64,000 nt of DNA from Amycolatopsis thermoflava N1165. Its GTDB lineage: Bacteria > Actinomycetota > Actinomycetes > Mycobacteriales > Pseudonocardiaceae. Within the stretch, counting starts at the first letter, position 1; each line of letters begins with the position of its first letter. A program made the translations under genes and the position numbers. Under the pieces are notes generated by a model. It made no database searches and had not been told where the DNA came from. It saw only the letters and a list, made by a program, of their open reading frames with translations. The stretch is taken from NCBI RefSeq assembly GCF_000473265.1, contig NZ_KI421511.1:7723314-7787313 (forward strand), read 5' to 3'. Of this stretch, positions 44,938 to 52,799 are shown piece after piece.

Positions 44938-45102
44938 CGGCTTCCGGCCAGTGGTGGTGCTGCGACATCTGAGGTTCCTGTGGCGAAATGCCATCGTCCG
45001 GGTGCACAATATGGGCAGTCACGGCAGGGATGCTTGTCAGCAGGCTCCGAGCTCGCGAGGTCGTAGGGGAAGACGCCCCTCGTCGAGTAGCGGAGGTCAG
45101 CA

Positions 45103-45594
45103 GTGAGCACCCGTGGCGTGGTTTACGTCCACTCGTCGCCGTCTGCGGTGTGCCCGCACGTCGAGTGGGCGATTTCGGGCACCCTGGGTACCCGAGTGGA
45201 TCTGAAGTGGACGGCGCAACCCGCCGCTCCAGGGCAGCTTCGCGCCGAGTGCACGTGGAGCGCGCCCGCCGGAACCGGCGCCAAGCTGGCGGCCGGTCTC
45301 AAGGCGTGGCCGATGCTGCGCTTCGAGGTGACCGAGGAGCCGAGCGCCGGCGTCGACGGCGAGCGGTTCTGCTACGTGCCCGGGCTGGGACTGTGGCGCG
45401 GCCGGACGAGCGCCAACGGAGACATCGTCGTCGGGGAAGACCAGCTGCGCACACTCGTGGCGACCTGCCGCGCGGGGGAGCAGCTGGCGCACAAACTCGA
45501 TGAGCTGCTCGCTTCGAGCTGGGATGAGGCGCTGGAGCCGTTCCGGCACGCCGGGGACGGGGCTCCGGTCACCTGGCTGCACCGGGTGGGGTGA
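45103..45594 (+). CDS. DUF3145 family protein
   Basis: 163 residues from GTG 45103 with GCGGAGG upstream. It begins MSTRGVVYVHSSPSAVCPHV and includes VEWAISGTLGTRVDLKWTAQ, the conserved start of this actinobacteria-specific family. Function is unknown. The sequence after it contains a heptamer tandem repeat and repeat array 2. Confidence 0.9.
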   Translation: MSTRGVVYVHSSPSAVCPHVEWAISGTLGTRVDLKWTAQPAAPGQLRAECTWSAPAGTGAKLAAGLKAWPMLRFEVTEEPSAGVDGERFCYVPGLGLWRGRTSANGDIVVGEDQLRTLVATCRAGEQLAHKLDELLASSWDEALEPFRHAGDGAPVTWLHRVG

Positions 45595-45650
45595 GTTTTC
45601 AGGCGAGCCGGTTGGGCGGCTGTGCTTGGCTTCGGTGCTTGGCTTCGGTG

Positions 45651-45699
45651 CTCGGTGCTCGGTGCTCGGTGCTCGGTGCTCGGTGCTCGGTGCTCGGTG
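45651..45699. repeat. Heptanucleotide tandem repeat (CTCGGTG)x7
   Basis: Seven perfect CTCGGTG copies, preceded by two degenerate CTTCGGTG-type copies from about 45621 and followed by one more after TGGGGG. It probably changes copy number by slippage. It lies 57 bp after the DUF3145 stop and leads into array 2. Confidence 0.95.
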
Positions 45700-45733
45700 C
45701 TGGGGGCTCGGTGAGGTGCCCACTCATGTGGCG

Positions 45734-46171
45734 ATGAATGGACCGTTCATGCCTTGAAGCTGCGTGAGGTGCCCAGTCGTGCGGTGATGAACGGTCCGTT
45801 CATGACTTCAGCCCGCGCGAGGTGCACACTCCTGTGGCGATGAACGGACCATTCAGTGCTTCCCCCGGCGAGGTGTCCGCTCGCGCGCCGACGAGTGGCC
45901 GTTCATGGCTTTCAGTCCGCGTGAGGTGTCCGGTCGCGCGGCGATGAACGGACCGTTCATGCCTTGCGCCGCGCGAGGTGTCCGGTCGCGCGGCGATGAA
46001 TGGTCCGTTCATGGCTTGCGCCGCGCGAGGTGTCCGGTCGCGCGGCGATGAATGGTCCGTTCATGGCTTCCGTCCGCGTGAGGTGTCCAGTTGCGCGGCG
46101 ATGAATGGTCCGTTCATGGCTTTCAGTCCGCGTGAGGTGTCCGGTCGCGCGGCGATGAACGGACCATTCAT
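45734..46171. repeat. Array 2: 9 copies of the palindromic ~52-bp repeat
   Basis: Copies of the same 17-bp palindrome as array 1 begin at 45734, 45787, 45840, 45891, 45944, 45996, 46048, 46101 and 46155; spacing 51-54 bp. The fourth is degenerate. Linkers contain GYGAGGTGTCCGGTCGCGCG. Both arrays run in the same orientation. A G-poor, C/A-rich tract follows (46172 to about 46310), as in array 1. The gap 45595-46338 contains no supported gene. Confidence 0.93.
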
Positions 46172-46338
46172 CGCCGCAACCCTGCCCCCGAACCAACCCT
46201 CGCCCCGTAACCACCCGCACCCACCCCAGCCACCAGAACCCCGGATCAGCCGAGCCCCTTCACCTGCCCGGCCCAACCACACCAACCCGCTCCGCACAAA
46301 AGACAGCACTCGGTAACGATCACCACTACGCTGCCGAT

Positions 46339-46932
46339 GTGACAGCCATGTCGGCGCCTCCCGCAGCACCGCCGCGATGGTTGGTGCCCGTCGTCATCGT
46401 CGTGGTGTCGATCATGGTCGGCGGCGGTCTCCTGGCCCGCGAGTTGTACCGCCTGCCCGAAGCGACGCCGGACGCTATCCTCGCCCAGTCGTCGACCGCC
46501 CGGCCGCTCGCGCAGCAGCCTGGGCCGGGCACCGTCGAGCTCACCCCGGACGCCGCGGCGCACCCGCAGAACACCACGGTCCGCACGCTGCTCCAGACGT
46601 ACTTCGACTCGATCAACAACCGCGACTACGAGCTGTGGAAATCGGCCGTCACCCGCGAGCGCGTCCAGGCCAAGTCGAAGAGCACCTGGCTCAACGACTA
46701 CCGCACGACGCGGGACGGCAGCATCCTCGTCTACCGCATCGACCCGGTCGCCGACGACGAGCTCCGCGCCCTCGTCGGCTTCACCAGCACGCAGGACGTC
46801 AAGGACGCCCCGGCCGAACTCCCGGAACCCTGCGTGCACTGGCGCCTCGTGCTCCCGCTGACCCTGGAATCCGGCGCCTGGAAGGTGGACACCGTCACCG
46901 GCTCCACCACCCCCGAACTGTCCCGCTGCTGA
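46339..46932 (+). CDS. Membrane-anchored protein with NTF2-like outer domain, unknown function
   Basis: 197 residues from GTG 46339 (ATG 46348 possible). One N-terminal membrane helix (WLVPVVIVVVSIMVGGGLLA) is followed by an outer domain. VRTLLQTYFDSINNRDYELW is typical of NTF2/SnoaL-like folds that sit outside the actinobacterial membrane, and ACV-type Cys near the end (EPCVHW, SRC) may pair. No partner gene is recognised. Confidence 0.7.
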   Translation: MTAMSAPPAAPPRWLVPVVIVVVSIMVGGGLLARELYRLPEATPDAILAQSSTARPLAQQPGPGTVELTPDAAAHPQNTTVRTLLQTYFDSINNRDYELWKSAVTRERVQAKSKSTWLNDYRTTRDGSILVYRIDPVADDELRALVGFTSTQDVKDAPAELPEPCVHWRLVLPLTLESGAWKVDTVTGSTTPELSRC

Positions 46933-46949
46933 CCGCACACACGAGAAAA

Positions 46950-46971
46950 CCCCGGCCACCAACGGCCGGGG
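46950..46971 (-). terminator. Rho-independent terminator of fabF
   Basis: CCCCGGCC-ACCAAC-GGCCGGGG. Read on the minus strand, the hairpin is followed by TTTTCTC, a proper T tract, 22 bp after the fabF stop. It also lies after the converging gene. Confidence 0.8.
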
Positions 46972-46992
46972 TCCTCCCAACAGAAGCGGAAC

Positions 46993-48240
46993 TCAGACGC
47001 CGGTGAACAGCAGCGCCGTGTTGTGACCGCCGAAGCCGAACGAGTTGCTCAGCGCCGCGGTCAGCTCGACCTTCCGCGGCTCGCCCGCGACGACGTCGAG
47101 CCCGACCTTCGGGTCCAGGTTCTCCAGGTTCAGCGTCGGCGGCACCAGACCGTGGTAGATCGAGAGCAGCGTGAGGATGCCCTCGACCGCCCCGGCGCCA
47201 CCGACCAGGTGACCCAGCGCGGACTTCGGCGCCGTCACCACCGGGTGCTCACCGACGGCCTTGCGGATCGCCGCGGCCTCGCCGATGTCGCCGACCACCG
47301 TGGACGTCGCGTGGGCGTTCACGTGCCCCACGTCCGCCGACGTCAGCCCCGCCATGGTCATCGCGTTCGCCATCGCGGCGATCTGGCCGATGCCCTCCGG
47401 GTGGTTGCCGGTGATGTGGTGCGCGTCCGAGGTGATGCCGTACCCGGCCAGCCGCCCGTAGATCCGCGCGCCGCGGGCCTTCGCTCGGTCCGCCCGCTCC
47501 AGGACGACCACACCGGCGCCCTCACCGAGCACGAACCCGTCCCGGTCGGTGTCGAACGGGCGCGACGCGCGCTCGGGCTCGTCGTTGCGCGTCGACACCG
47601 TCCGGGCCTGCGCGAAACCGGCCACGGTGATCGGGTGGATGCAGGACTCCGCACCACCCGCCACCACGACGTCGGCCCGCCCGTTCTGGATCATCTGGTA
47701 ACCGTTGGCGATGCCCTCGGCGCCGGAGGCGCACGCCGAAGCCGGCGAGTGCACCCCGGCCCTGGCCTTGAGGTCGATGCCGACGTGCGCGGCAGGCCCG
47801 TTCGGCATCAGCATCGGCACGGTCAGCGGCGAGACCTTCCGGATGCCCTCCTGCTCGAGCAGGTCGTCCATCGCCAGCAGCGTCAGCGGCCCGCCGATGC
47901 CGGTGCCGATGGACACGCCGAGCCGGTCCGGGTCGACGTCCGTGCGCTCGTCGCTGGGCTGCTCGAAACCGGCGTCGGCCCACGCCTGCCGGGCGGCGAT
48001 GAGCGCGATCTGCTCACACCGGTCCAGCCGGCGCGCCTGCACGCGCGGCAGCTTCTCCGCCGGATCCTCGGCGAGCGTGGCGCCGATCTTGACCGGCAGG
48101 TCGAACTTCTCGACCCAGTCGGCCTCGATCCGCCGGATGCCGCTGCGGCCGGCGAGCAAGCCCTCCCACGTGGACGCGACGTCCCCGCCGAGTGGCGTCG
48201 TCGCGCCGATCCCGGTGATCACGACGTCGATGTTGCTCAT
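46993..48240 (-). CDS. fabF: Beta-ketoacyl-ACP synthase II (FabF/KasA)
   Basis: 415 residues. Catalytic Cys in SPASACASGAEG, His residues in NAHATSTVVGD and SALGHLVGGAGA, and the GFGGHN gate. It condenses malonyl-ACP with acyl-ACP to elongate fatty acids. It is the last gene of fabD-fabH-acpP-fabF, 42 bp after acpP, followed by a terminator. In mycobacteria the matching gene is kasA. Confidence 0.96.
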   Translation of the reverse strand: MSNIDVVITGIGATTPLGGDVASTWEGLLAGRSGIRRIEADWVEKFDLPVKIGATLAEDPAEKLPRVQARRLDRCEQIALIAARQAWADAGFEQPSDERTDVDPDRLGVSIGTGIGGPLTLLAMDDLLEQEGIRKVSPLTVPMLMPNGPAAHVGIDLKARAGVHSPASACASGAEGIANGYQMIQNGRADVVVAGGAESCIHPITVAGFAQARTVSTRNDEPERASRPFDTDRDGFVLGEGAGVVVLERADRAKARGARIYGRLAGYGITSDAHHITGNHPEGIGQIAAMANAMTMAGLTSADVGHVNAHATSTVVGDIGEAAAIRKAVGEHPVVTAPKSALGHLVGGAGAVEGILTLLSIYHGLVPPTLNLENLDPKVGLDVVAGEPRKVELTAALSNSFGFGGHNTALLFTGV

Positions 48241-48282
48241 GAGGAGTCTCCCCGAGGTTCAGACGAAGAATTCAGCTCGTGC

Positions 48283-48528
48283 TTACTTGGCGTTCGCGGC
48301 GACGTAGTCCACCGCGTCGCCGACGGTCTTCAGGTTGGCCAGCTCGTCGTCCGGGATCTTGACCCCGAACTTGTCCTCGGCCTGCACCGCGATCTCCACC
48401 ATCGACAGCGAGTCGATGTCCAGGTCGTCGACGAAGGACTTCTCCAGGCTCACGTCGTCCTGCGCGACACCCGCGACCTCCTCGACGATCTCCGCGAGGC
48501 CGCTGAGGATCTCCTGCTTGTCCGCCAC
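48283..48528 (-). CDS. acpP: Acyl carrier protein
   Basis: 81 residues from GTG 48528. It is acidic, with the phosphopantetheine site at FVDDLDIDSLSMVEIAV (Ser in DSL). GAAAGGAAAC precedes the start. It carries growing acyl chains for the neighbouring enzymes. Unlike mycobacterial AcpM it has no long C-terminal extension. Confidence 0.95.
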   Translation of the reverse strand: MADKQEILSGLAEIVEEVAGVAQDDVSLEKSFVDDLDIDSLSMVEIAVQAEDKFGVKIPDDELANLKTVGDAVDYVAANAK

Positions 48529-48589
48529 GATGGTGTTTCCTTTCTGGGGTTCGACACCGGCAGGCCCGCGCCTGCCGGCGATAGTGGTA

Positions 48590-49567
48590 TCACGGGCAGA
48601 TGACGACCTGTCCGGCGTAGGACAGGCCCGCGCCGAATCCAACCATCAGCACCACGTCACCCGTTTTGACGGTGCCCGCTTTCCGCATGTGGTCCAGCGC
48701 CATGGGAATCGACGCGGACGAGGTGTTGCCGGAGAACTTGATGTCGTCGGCGACGACCAGGTCCTCCCGCGCGCCCTTGGCCTTGAGCCGCTTGGCGATG
48801 GCGTCCACGATCCGCAGGTTCGCCTGGTGCGGGATGAGCACGTCGATGTCCGACGGCTCCAGCCCGGCCAGCTCGACCGCCTTCAACGCGATCGGCGCGA
48901 TCTGCGTGGTCGCCCACCGGAAGACCGACTGGCCCTCCTGGTAGATGTACTTGTGGTCGCGCATGTAGATCGTGTCGACCAGGTCGCCCGCGCTGCCCCA
49001 GGACACCGGCCCGATGCCCGGCTCGTCGGACGGACCGACCACCGCGGCGCCGGCGCCGTCGGCGAAGATGATCGCGTTGGCCCGGTCCACCGGGTCGACC
49101 ACGTCGGTCAGCTTCTCCGCGCCGATCACCAGCACCTTGCCCGCCGAGCCGGCGCGGATCAGGTCGGAGGCGACGCCGAGGCCGTAGCAGAACCCGGCGC
49201 ACGCGGCGTTGAGGTCGAACGCGCCGGCCGCCTTCACACCGATCCGGTCGGCGACCTGGCCGGCCGCGTTCGGGATGGGCGCGGGCATCGTGCAGTTCGG
49301 CACGATCACGGTGTCCACATCGGACGGCTGCAGGCCCGCGTCGGTGAGCGCGGCGTTGCCCGCCTTGACCGCCATGTCGACCAGCAGCTCGTCCTTCTCG
49401 GCGAAGCGGCGCTCGATGATGCCGACCCGCTCACGGATCCACTGGTCGTTGGTCTCCATGATCTGGGACAGGTCGTCGTTGGTGACGACGCGGTCCGGCT
49501 GGTAGCTGCCGACGCCCAGGATCCGGGTGGCGGCGGGCCCCTGCTTCTGGCGCAACACCGGGCTCAC
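48590..49567 (-). CDS. fabH: Beta-ketoacyl-ACP synthase III (FabH)
   Basis: 325 residues from GTG 49567. Triad: Cys in DLNAACAGFCYGL, His in LIPHQANLRIVDA, Asn in FSGNTSSASIPMA. It starts fatty-acid synthesis by condensing acyl-CoA with malonyl-ACP. GTG overlaps the fabD stop (GTGA). It is 61 bp before acpP. Confidence 0.96.
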   Translation of the reverse strand: MSPVLRQKQGPAATRILGVGSYQPDRVVTNDDLSQIMETNDQWIRERVGIIERRFAEKDELLVDMAVKAGNAALTDAGLQPSDVDTVIVPNCTMPAPIPNAAGQVADRIGVKAAGAFDLNAACAGFCYGLGVASDLIRAGSAGKVLVIGAEKLTDVVDPVDRANAIIFADGAGAAVVGPSDEPGIGPVSWGSAGDLVDTIYMRDHKYIYQEGQSVFRWATTQIAPIALKAVELAGLEPSDIDVLIPHQANLRIVDAIAKRLKAKGAREDLVVADDIKFSGNTSSASIPMALDHMRKAGTVKTGDVVLMVGFGAGLSYAGQVVICP

Positions 49568-50484
49568 AGGATCTCCTTCGCGGCGGGCAGGTCGGTGGGG
49601 GTCTTGAGCGCGACGGTCTGCGTGACCGTGCCCTTGAGCTGGCGCTTGACCAGACCGGTCAGGGTGCCTGCCGGCGGCAGCTCGACCGTGGCGGTGACGC
49701 CCAGCTCGACGAGGCCGTCCATCGTCAGGTCCCAGCGGACCGGGCGGGTGACCTGCTTGACCAGCCGCTCCAGGTACTCGGCGCCGCTGGTGACCACGGT
49801 GCCGTCGGCGTTGGACAGCAGCGGGCGGACCGGGTCCTTCGGCGTGATCGACGCGGCGTGCGCGCGCAGGGCCTCCTCGGCGGGGGCCATGTAAGAGGTG
49901 TGGAAGGCGCCGGCGACCTTCAGCGGCCGGACCTTCGTGCCTTCGAGGGGCTCGGCGACGATCCGCTCGATGGCGTCCTTCGCGCCGGAGGCGACGATCT
50001 GGCCGGCGCCGTTGCGGTTCGCTGCGGTGAGTCCGTGGCCCTCCAGCCAGGCGACGACCTCGTCCGGGTCGCCCAGCATGACGGCGGCCATGGACGTCGG
50101 CTCGATCGCGCACGCCTTGGCCATTTCCGCGCCGCGCACGGCCGCCAGCGCGACCGCGTCCTCGGCCGTGAGCACACCCGCCGCGGCGGCTGCCGCGAGC
50201 TCGCCGACGGAGTGGCCGGCGACCGGCGTGTCGTCCGGGACGTCGCCGAGGGCGTCGAAGGCCAGCAGCGAGAGCGCGACGATCAGCGGCTGCGTGATCG
50301 CGGTGTCCTGGATGGTCTCGGCGTCGGCCTCGGTCCCGAGGTGGACCAGGTCGAGCCCGGTTCGCTCGGACCAGCGCGTGAGCTTCTCGCGGGTGCCGTC
50401 GAGTTCGAGCCAGGGGGAGAACATGCCGGGCGCTTGGGAGCCCTGTCCGGGAGCGAGCACTGCTGTCACGCCTCTAGGGAACAT
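49564..50484 (-). CDS. fabD: Malonyl-CoA:ACP transacylase (FabD)
   Basis: 306 residues. Nucleophile Ser in VAGHSVGELAAAAAAG, the N-terminal oxyanion loop LAPGQGSQAPGM, and GAFHTSYM with the catalytic His. It loads malonyl groups on ACP. ATG 50484 (GGGGAAGC upstream) was preferred; GTG 50469 gives the more usual N-terminus VTAVLAPGQ. It is first in the fab operon, with a palindrome in the upstream gap. Confidence 0.96.
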   Translation of the reverse strand: MFPRGVTAVLAPGQGSQAPGMFSPWLELDGTREKLTRWSERTGLDLVHLGTEADAETIQDTAITQPLIVALSLLAFDALGDVPDDTPVAGHSVGELAAAAAAGVLTAEDAVALAAVRGAEMAKACAIEPTSMAAVMLGDPDEVVAWLEGHGLTAANRNGAGQIVASGAKDAIERIVAEPLEGTKVRPLKVAGAFHTSYMAPAEEALRAHAASITPKDPVRPLLSNADGTVVTSGAEYLERLVKQVTRPVRWDLTMDGLVELGVTATVELPPAGTLTGLVKRQLKGTVTQTVALKTPTDLPAAKEIL

Positions 50485-50536
50485 GCTTCCCCAGCGGGCC
50501 CGGGATGCCGCTGTTCACCAAGTCGGAGCGGTGATC

Positions 50537-50553
50537 TTGTAGAGAGCCTACAA
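50537..50553. promoter_or_regulatory. Inverted repeat upstream of fabD, candidate FasR site
   Basis: TTGTAG-AGAGC-CTACAA, perfect 6-bp arms, 53 bp before the fabD start in the fasR-fabD gap. In Streptomyces coelicolor FasR activates fabDHPF from a site upstream of fabD. Assignment here is by position only. Confidence 0.5.
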
Positions 50554-50597
50554 AAATGGCGCCCGCAGGTCCGCATCCAGCGCTGATGTGTTGTCGG

Positions 50598-50614
50598 TTC
50601 CGGGCAGCCCGGAA
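50598..50614 (-). terminator. Hairpin after fasR
   Basis: TTCCGGGC-A-GCCCGGAA, perfect 8-bp arms, 10 bp past the fasR stop on the minus strand. No T tract and a one-base loop, so it may instead be a protein-binding palindrome. Confidence 0.4.
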
Positions 50615-50624
50615 GTGAGACCGG

Positions 50625-51866
50625 TCACCAGAGGCCGCGAGCCCTGGCCAGCCGTCCCACCGTCAGGGCCACGCGCAGCACCAGCGCGTCCCGCGGCTCG
50701 GTGGCGTTGCGGCCGGTCAGCTCGGCCGCCCGCCGCAGCCGGTAGCGCACGGTGTTGGGGTGCACGAACAGCTTCTTCGCGCACGTCTCCAGCACCCCGC
50801 CGGACTCCAGGTACTCGTCCACCGTCTGCAGCATCGTCGGCCCGGCCGCCTCCAGCGGCTGCGCGATCTCCTCGATCAGCAGCCGCTCGGCCTCGGCGTC
50901 GCCGGACAGCGCTCGTTCCGGCAGCAGGTCCGACGACCGCACCGGGCGCGGCGCACCCGGCCAGCCGACCACCGCGCGCAACCCGGACAGCGCCTCGGCG
51001 GCGCTGCGGTGCGCCTCGGCCAGGCTGTCCACCGTGGGCCCGGCCACCACCGGCCCGTCGCCGAACGCGCCTGCCAGCTTGCCGAGCACCTCCTTCTGCT
51101 TGGCGTCGCCGTCGGTCGGCCCGCCTGCCACCACGATCAGCCGCGAGCCCTGGACGCTCAGCAGCACCGGCCGTCCCAGCCGCGCGGCCAGGCGGCGCAC
51201 CTCGAACACCACGCTCGGCGGGTCGTCCGAGGGCGGCCTGCCGGCCAGCACGGTCGCCATCGCCGACGGCTCCCAGCCCAGCGCCGCGGCCCGCGACAGC
51301 ACCGCCTCCTCGGCGTCGCCGCGGACGATGCCGTCCACGACCAGCGCCTCCAGCCGGGCGTCCCACGCGCCGCGAGCCTCCGCGGCCGCGGCGTAGGAGT
51401 TGGCCGTCGCGAAGGCGATCTCGCGGCCGTAGCGGAGGATGCCTTCGGTGAGCGCGGCGTCCTCGGCCTCGGTGGCGGCGAACTCCGGCAGCTGCTCCTC
51501 GAACACCTCGATCGCCAGCCGCACCAGACCCACCGCCTGCCGCAGGCTGATCCAGCGGGACAGGTCTTCGGGCGCGCCGCGGAAGGCGTCGGTGGTGAGC
51601 TTGAGCGCCTCCTGCGAATCACGCAGCCAGTCGACGAACCCGGCCGCGCCGGTCTGGGTGATCAGCAGGATGCTCGCCCGCTGCTCGGCGGGCAATCGTC
51701 CGAACCACGGCAGCCGCTGCTCCATGGCGGCGACGCTGGCCGAGGCGAGGCGCCCGGAGGCGCGCTCCAGCCTGCGCAGCGTCTTCGCCGAGAGGCCGTG
51801 GTGCTTGGCCGGCCGCCTGCCGCTGGTCTGGCTGCCGTTGGTCTGGCTGCCATTGGTCTGGGTCAT
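50625..51866 (-). CDS. fasR: FasR, PucR-type regulator of fatty-acid synthesis
   Basis: 413 residues. The C-terminal PucR HTH reads KKLFVHPNTVRYRLRRAAEL, preceded by a CdaR/GGDEF-like central domain. The N-terminus has a short NGSQT tandem repeat. Position directly upstream of fabD-fabH-acpP-fabF matches S. coelicolor FasR and the mycobacterial Rv2242 locus. It most likely activates the fab operon in response to acyl-CoA status. Two palindromes lie in its upstream gap. Confidence 0.9.
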   Translation of the reverse strand: MTQTNGSQTNGSQTSGRRPAKHHGLSAKTLRRLERASGRLASASVAAMEQRLPWFGRLPAEQRASILLITQTGAAGFVDWLRDSQEALKLTTDAFRGAPEDLSRWISLRQAVGLVRLAIEVFEEQLPEFAATEAEDAALTEGILRYGREIAFATANSYAAAAEARGAWDARLEALVVDGIVRGDAEEAVLSRAAALGWEPSAMATVLAGRPPSDDPPSVVFEVRRLAARLGRPVLLSVQGSRLIVVAGGPTDGDAKQKEVLGKLAGAFGDGPVVAGPTVDSLAEAHRSAAEALSGLRAVVGWPGAPRPVRSSDLLPERALSGDAEAERLLIEEIAQPLEAAGPTMLQTVDEYLESGGVLETCAKKLFVHPNTVRYRLRRAAELTGRNATEPRDALVLRVALTVGRLARARGLW

Positions 51867-51878
51867 GGTGAAACCGAC

Positions 51879-51900
51879 TTTAACCGGCCGTCCGGTAAAC
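51879..51900. promoter_or_regulatory. Imperfect palindrome at the fasR start
   Basis: TTTAACCGG-CCGT-CCGGTAAAC, 12 bp before the fasR ATG. It may be an autoregulatory or other operator. Confidence 0.35.
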
Positions 51901-51902
51901 GC

Positions 51903-51947
51903 GAGGCCGCCCGGCGCATCGCGGTTCTCGCAGCGCCGGGCGGCCTC
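51903..51947. other. 15-bp-stem hairpin between divergent fasR and pnuC
   Basis: GAGGCCGCCCGGCGC and its exact complement flank a 15-base loop. It looks like a strong terminator but lies upstream of both flanking genes. It may insulate the two promoters or mark a lost gene. Confidence 0.6.
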
Positions 51948-51968
51948 ATCTCCCCGGTCCCCACCGGT

Positions 51969-51985
51969 AGGTCCACTATGGACCT
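51969..51985. promoter_or_regulatory. Perfect palindrome upstream of pnuC
   Basis: AGGTCCA-CTA-TGGACCT, 7-bp perfect arms, next to an AT-richer stretch (ATATTTTT) that may hold the pnuC promoter. A regulator is not identified. Confidence 0.4.
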
Positions 51986-52053
51986 TGTGGATATTTTTCC
52001 GCCAGTCTTCTCACTCGATCGTGCAAGTAATTTTCGAGAGGTGTAGCGGGGCT

Positions 52054-52100
52054 CACTGGCGGTGAGGGAATCAGTGCCGGATGTGGCGGGTTGATCCGGC
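52054..52100 (+). promoter_or_regulatory. Possible structured leader of pnuC
   Basis: Two adjacent stems, CACTG...CAGTG (52054-52076) and GCCGGAT...ATCCGGC (52076-52100), end 14 bp before the pnuC ATG. Many pnuC-type transporter genes are riboswitch-controlled, but this does not match a TPP, FMN or cobalamin consensus that I can recognise. Confidence 0.25.
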
Positions 52101-52114
52101 AGACGGGAGGCGCC

Positions 52115-52744
52115 ATGCACGTTCTGTTGCAGCACGGTTTGTCCGTTTTCGGGCAGTGGATCTCCATCGCGGAGCTGGTCGGCCAGCTGTGCGCGCTCGC
52201 CGTGGTCTTCCTGGCGCAGCGACGCACGCTCTGGACCTGGCCCGTGCAGGTCGGCGCGACGGTGCTGCTCTTCGCCGTGTACGCCTCCGCGCACCTGGGC
52301 GGGCTCGCGGCCCGGCAGGTCGCGATCCTGCTGATCTCGGTCTACGGCTGGTGGGCCTGGACCCGTCGCCGCGACCCGGTGTACGGGGTGGTCGTGCGCA
52401 GCGGCCGGGCCGTCGAGCGGCTGGTGATGGCGGGTACGTTCGTGGCCGGCACCGTAGTGATGGCGCTGGTGCTCGACGCGCTGGACGCCTCCTGGGCGCC
52501 ATGGCCGGACGCGGCGATCTTCATCGGCACGCTCGTCGCCTTCGCCGCCCAGGGCCGCGGCCTGGTCGAGTTCTGGCTGGTGTGGCTGGTCGTCGACGCG
52601 ATCGGTGTGCCGCTGCAGATCTCCTCGGGCCTGTACTTCTCCGCGGCGGTCTACCTCGTGTTCGCCGCGCTGGTCGTGCACGGCTGGTGGAGCTGGCACC
52701 GCGCCGCGGTGACGCGCCCGGAGCTCACGGCAGCATCCCGCTGA
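52115..52744 (+). CDS. pnuC: PnuC-family vitamin (nicotinamide riboside-type) transporter
   Basis: 209 residues, about seven membrane helices. The PnuC features are an N-terminal ELVGQLCALAVVFLAQRRTL, then QVAILLISVYGWWAWTRRRD with the paired Trp, and a repeat of the pattern near the C-terminus (VYLVFAALVVHGWWSWHR). It imports a vitamin precursor by facilitated diffusion; nicotinamide riboside is the commonest substrate, thiamine or riboflavin are alternatives. GGGAGG lies 5 bp before the ATG. Confidence 0.88.
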   Translation: MHVLLQHGLSVFGQWISIAELVGQLCALAVVFLAQRRTLWTWPVQVGATVLLFAVYASAHLGGLAARQVAILLISVYGWWAWTRRRDPVYGVVVRSGRAVERLVMAGTFVAGTVVMALVLDALDASWAPWPDAAIFIGTLVAFAAQGRGLVEFWLVWLVVDAIGVPLQISSGLYFSAAVYLVFAALVVHGWWSWHRAAVTRPELTAASR

Positions 52745-52799
52745 GGAAGCTCGCCTGCGCCACCACGATCAGGCACATCACGAACAGCAGTCCCACGCT

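Noticed and set aside
45978-46369. Reading frames through array 2
   Set aside because: Same reason as for array 1; they are products of the repeat.
52054-52100. TPP or FMN riboswitch before pnuC
   Set aside because: The stems are present but the conserved core sequences of those classes are not, so only a possible structured leader is recorded.
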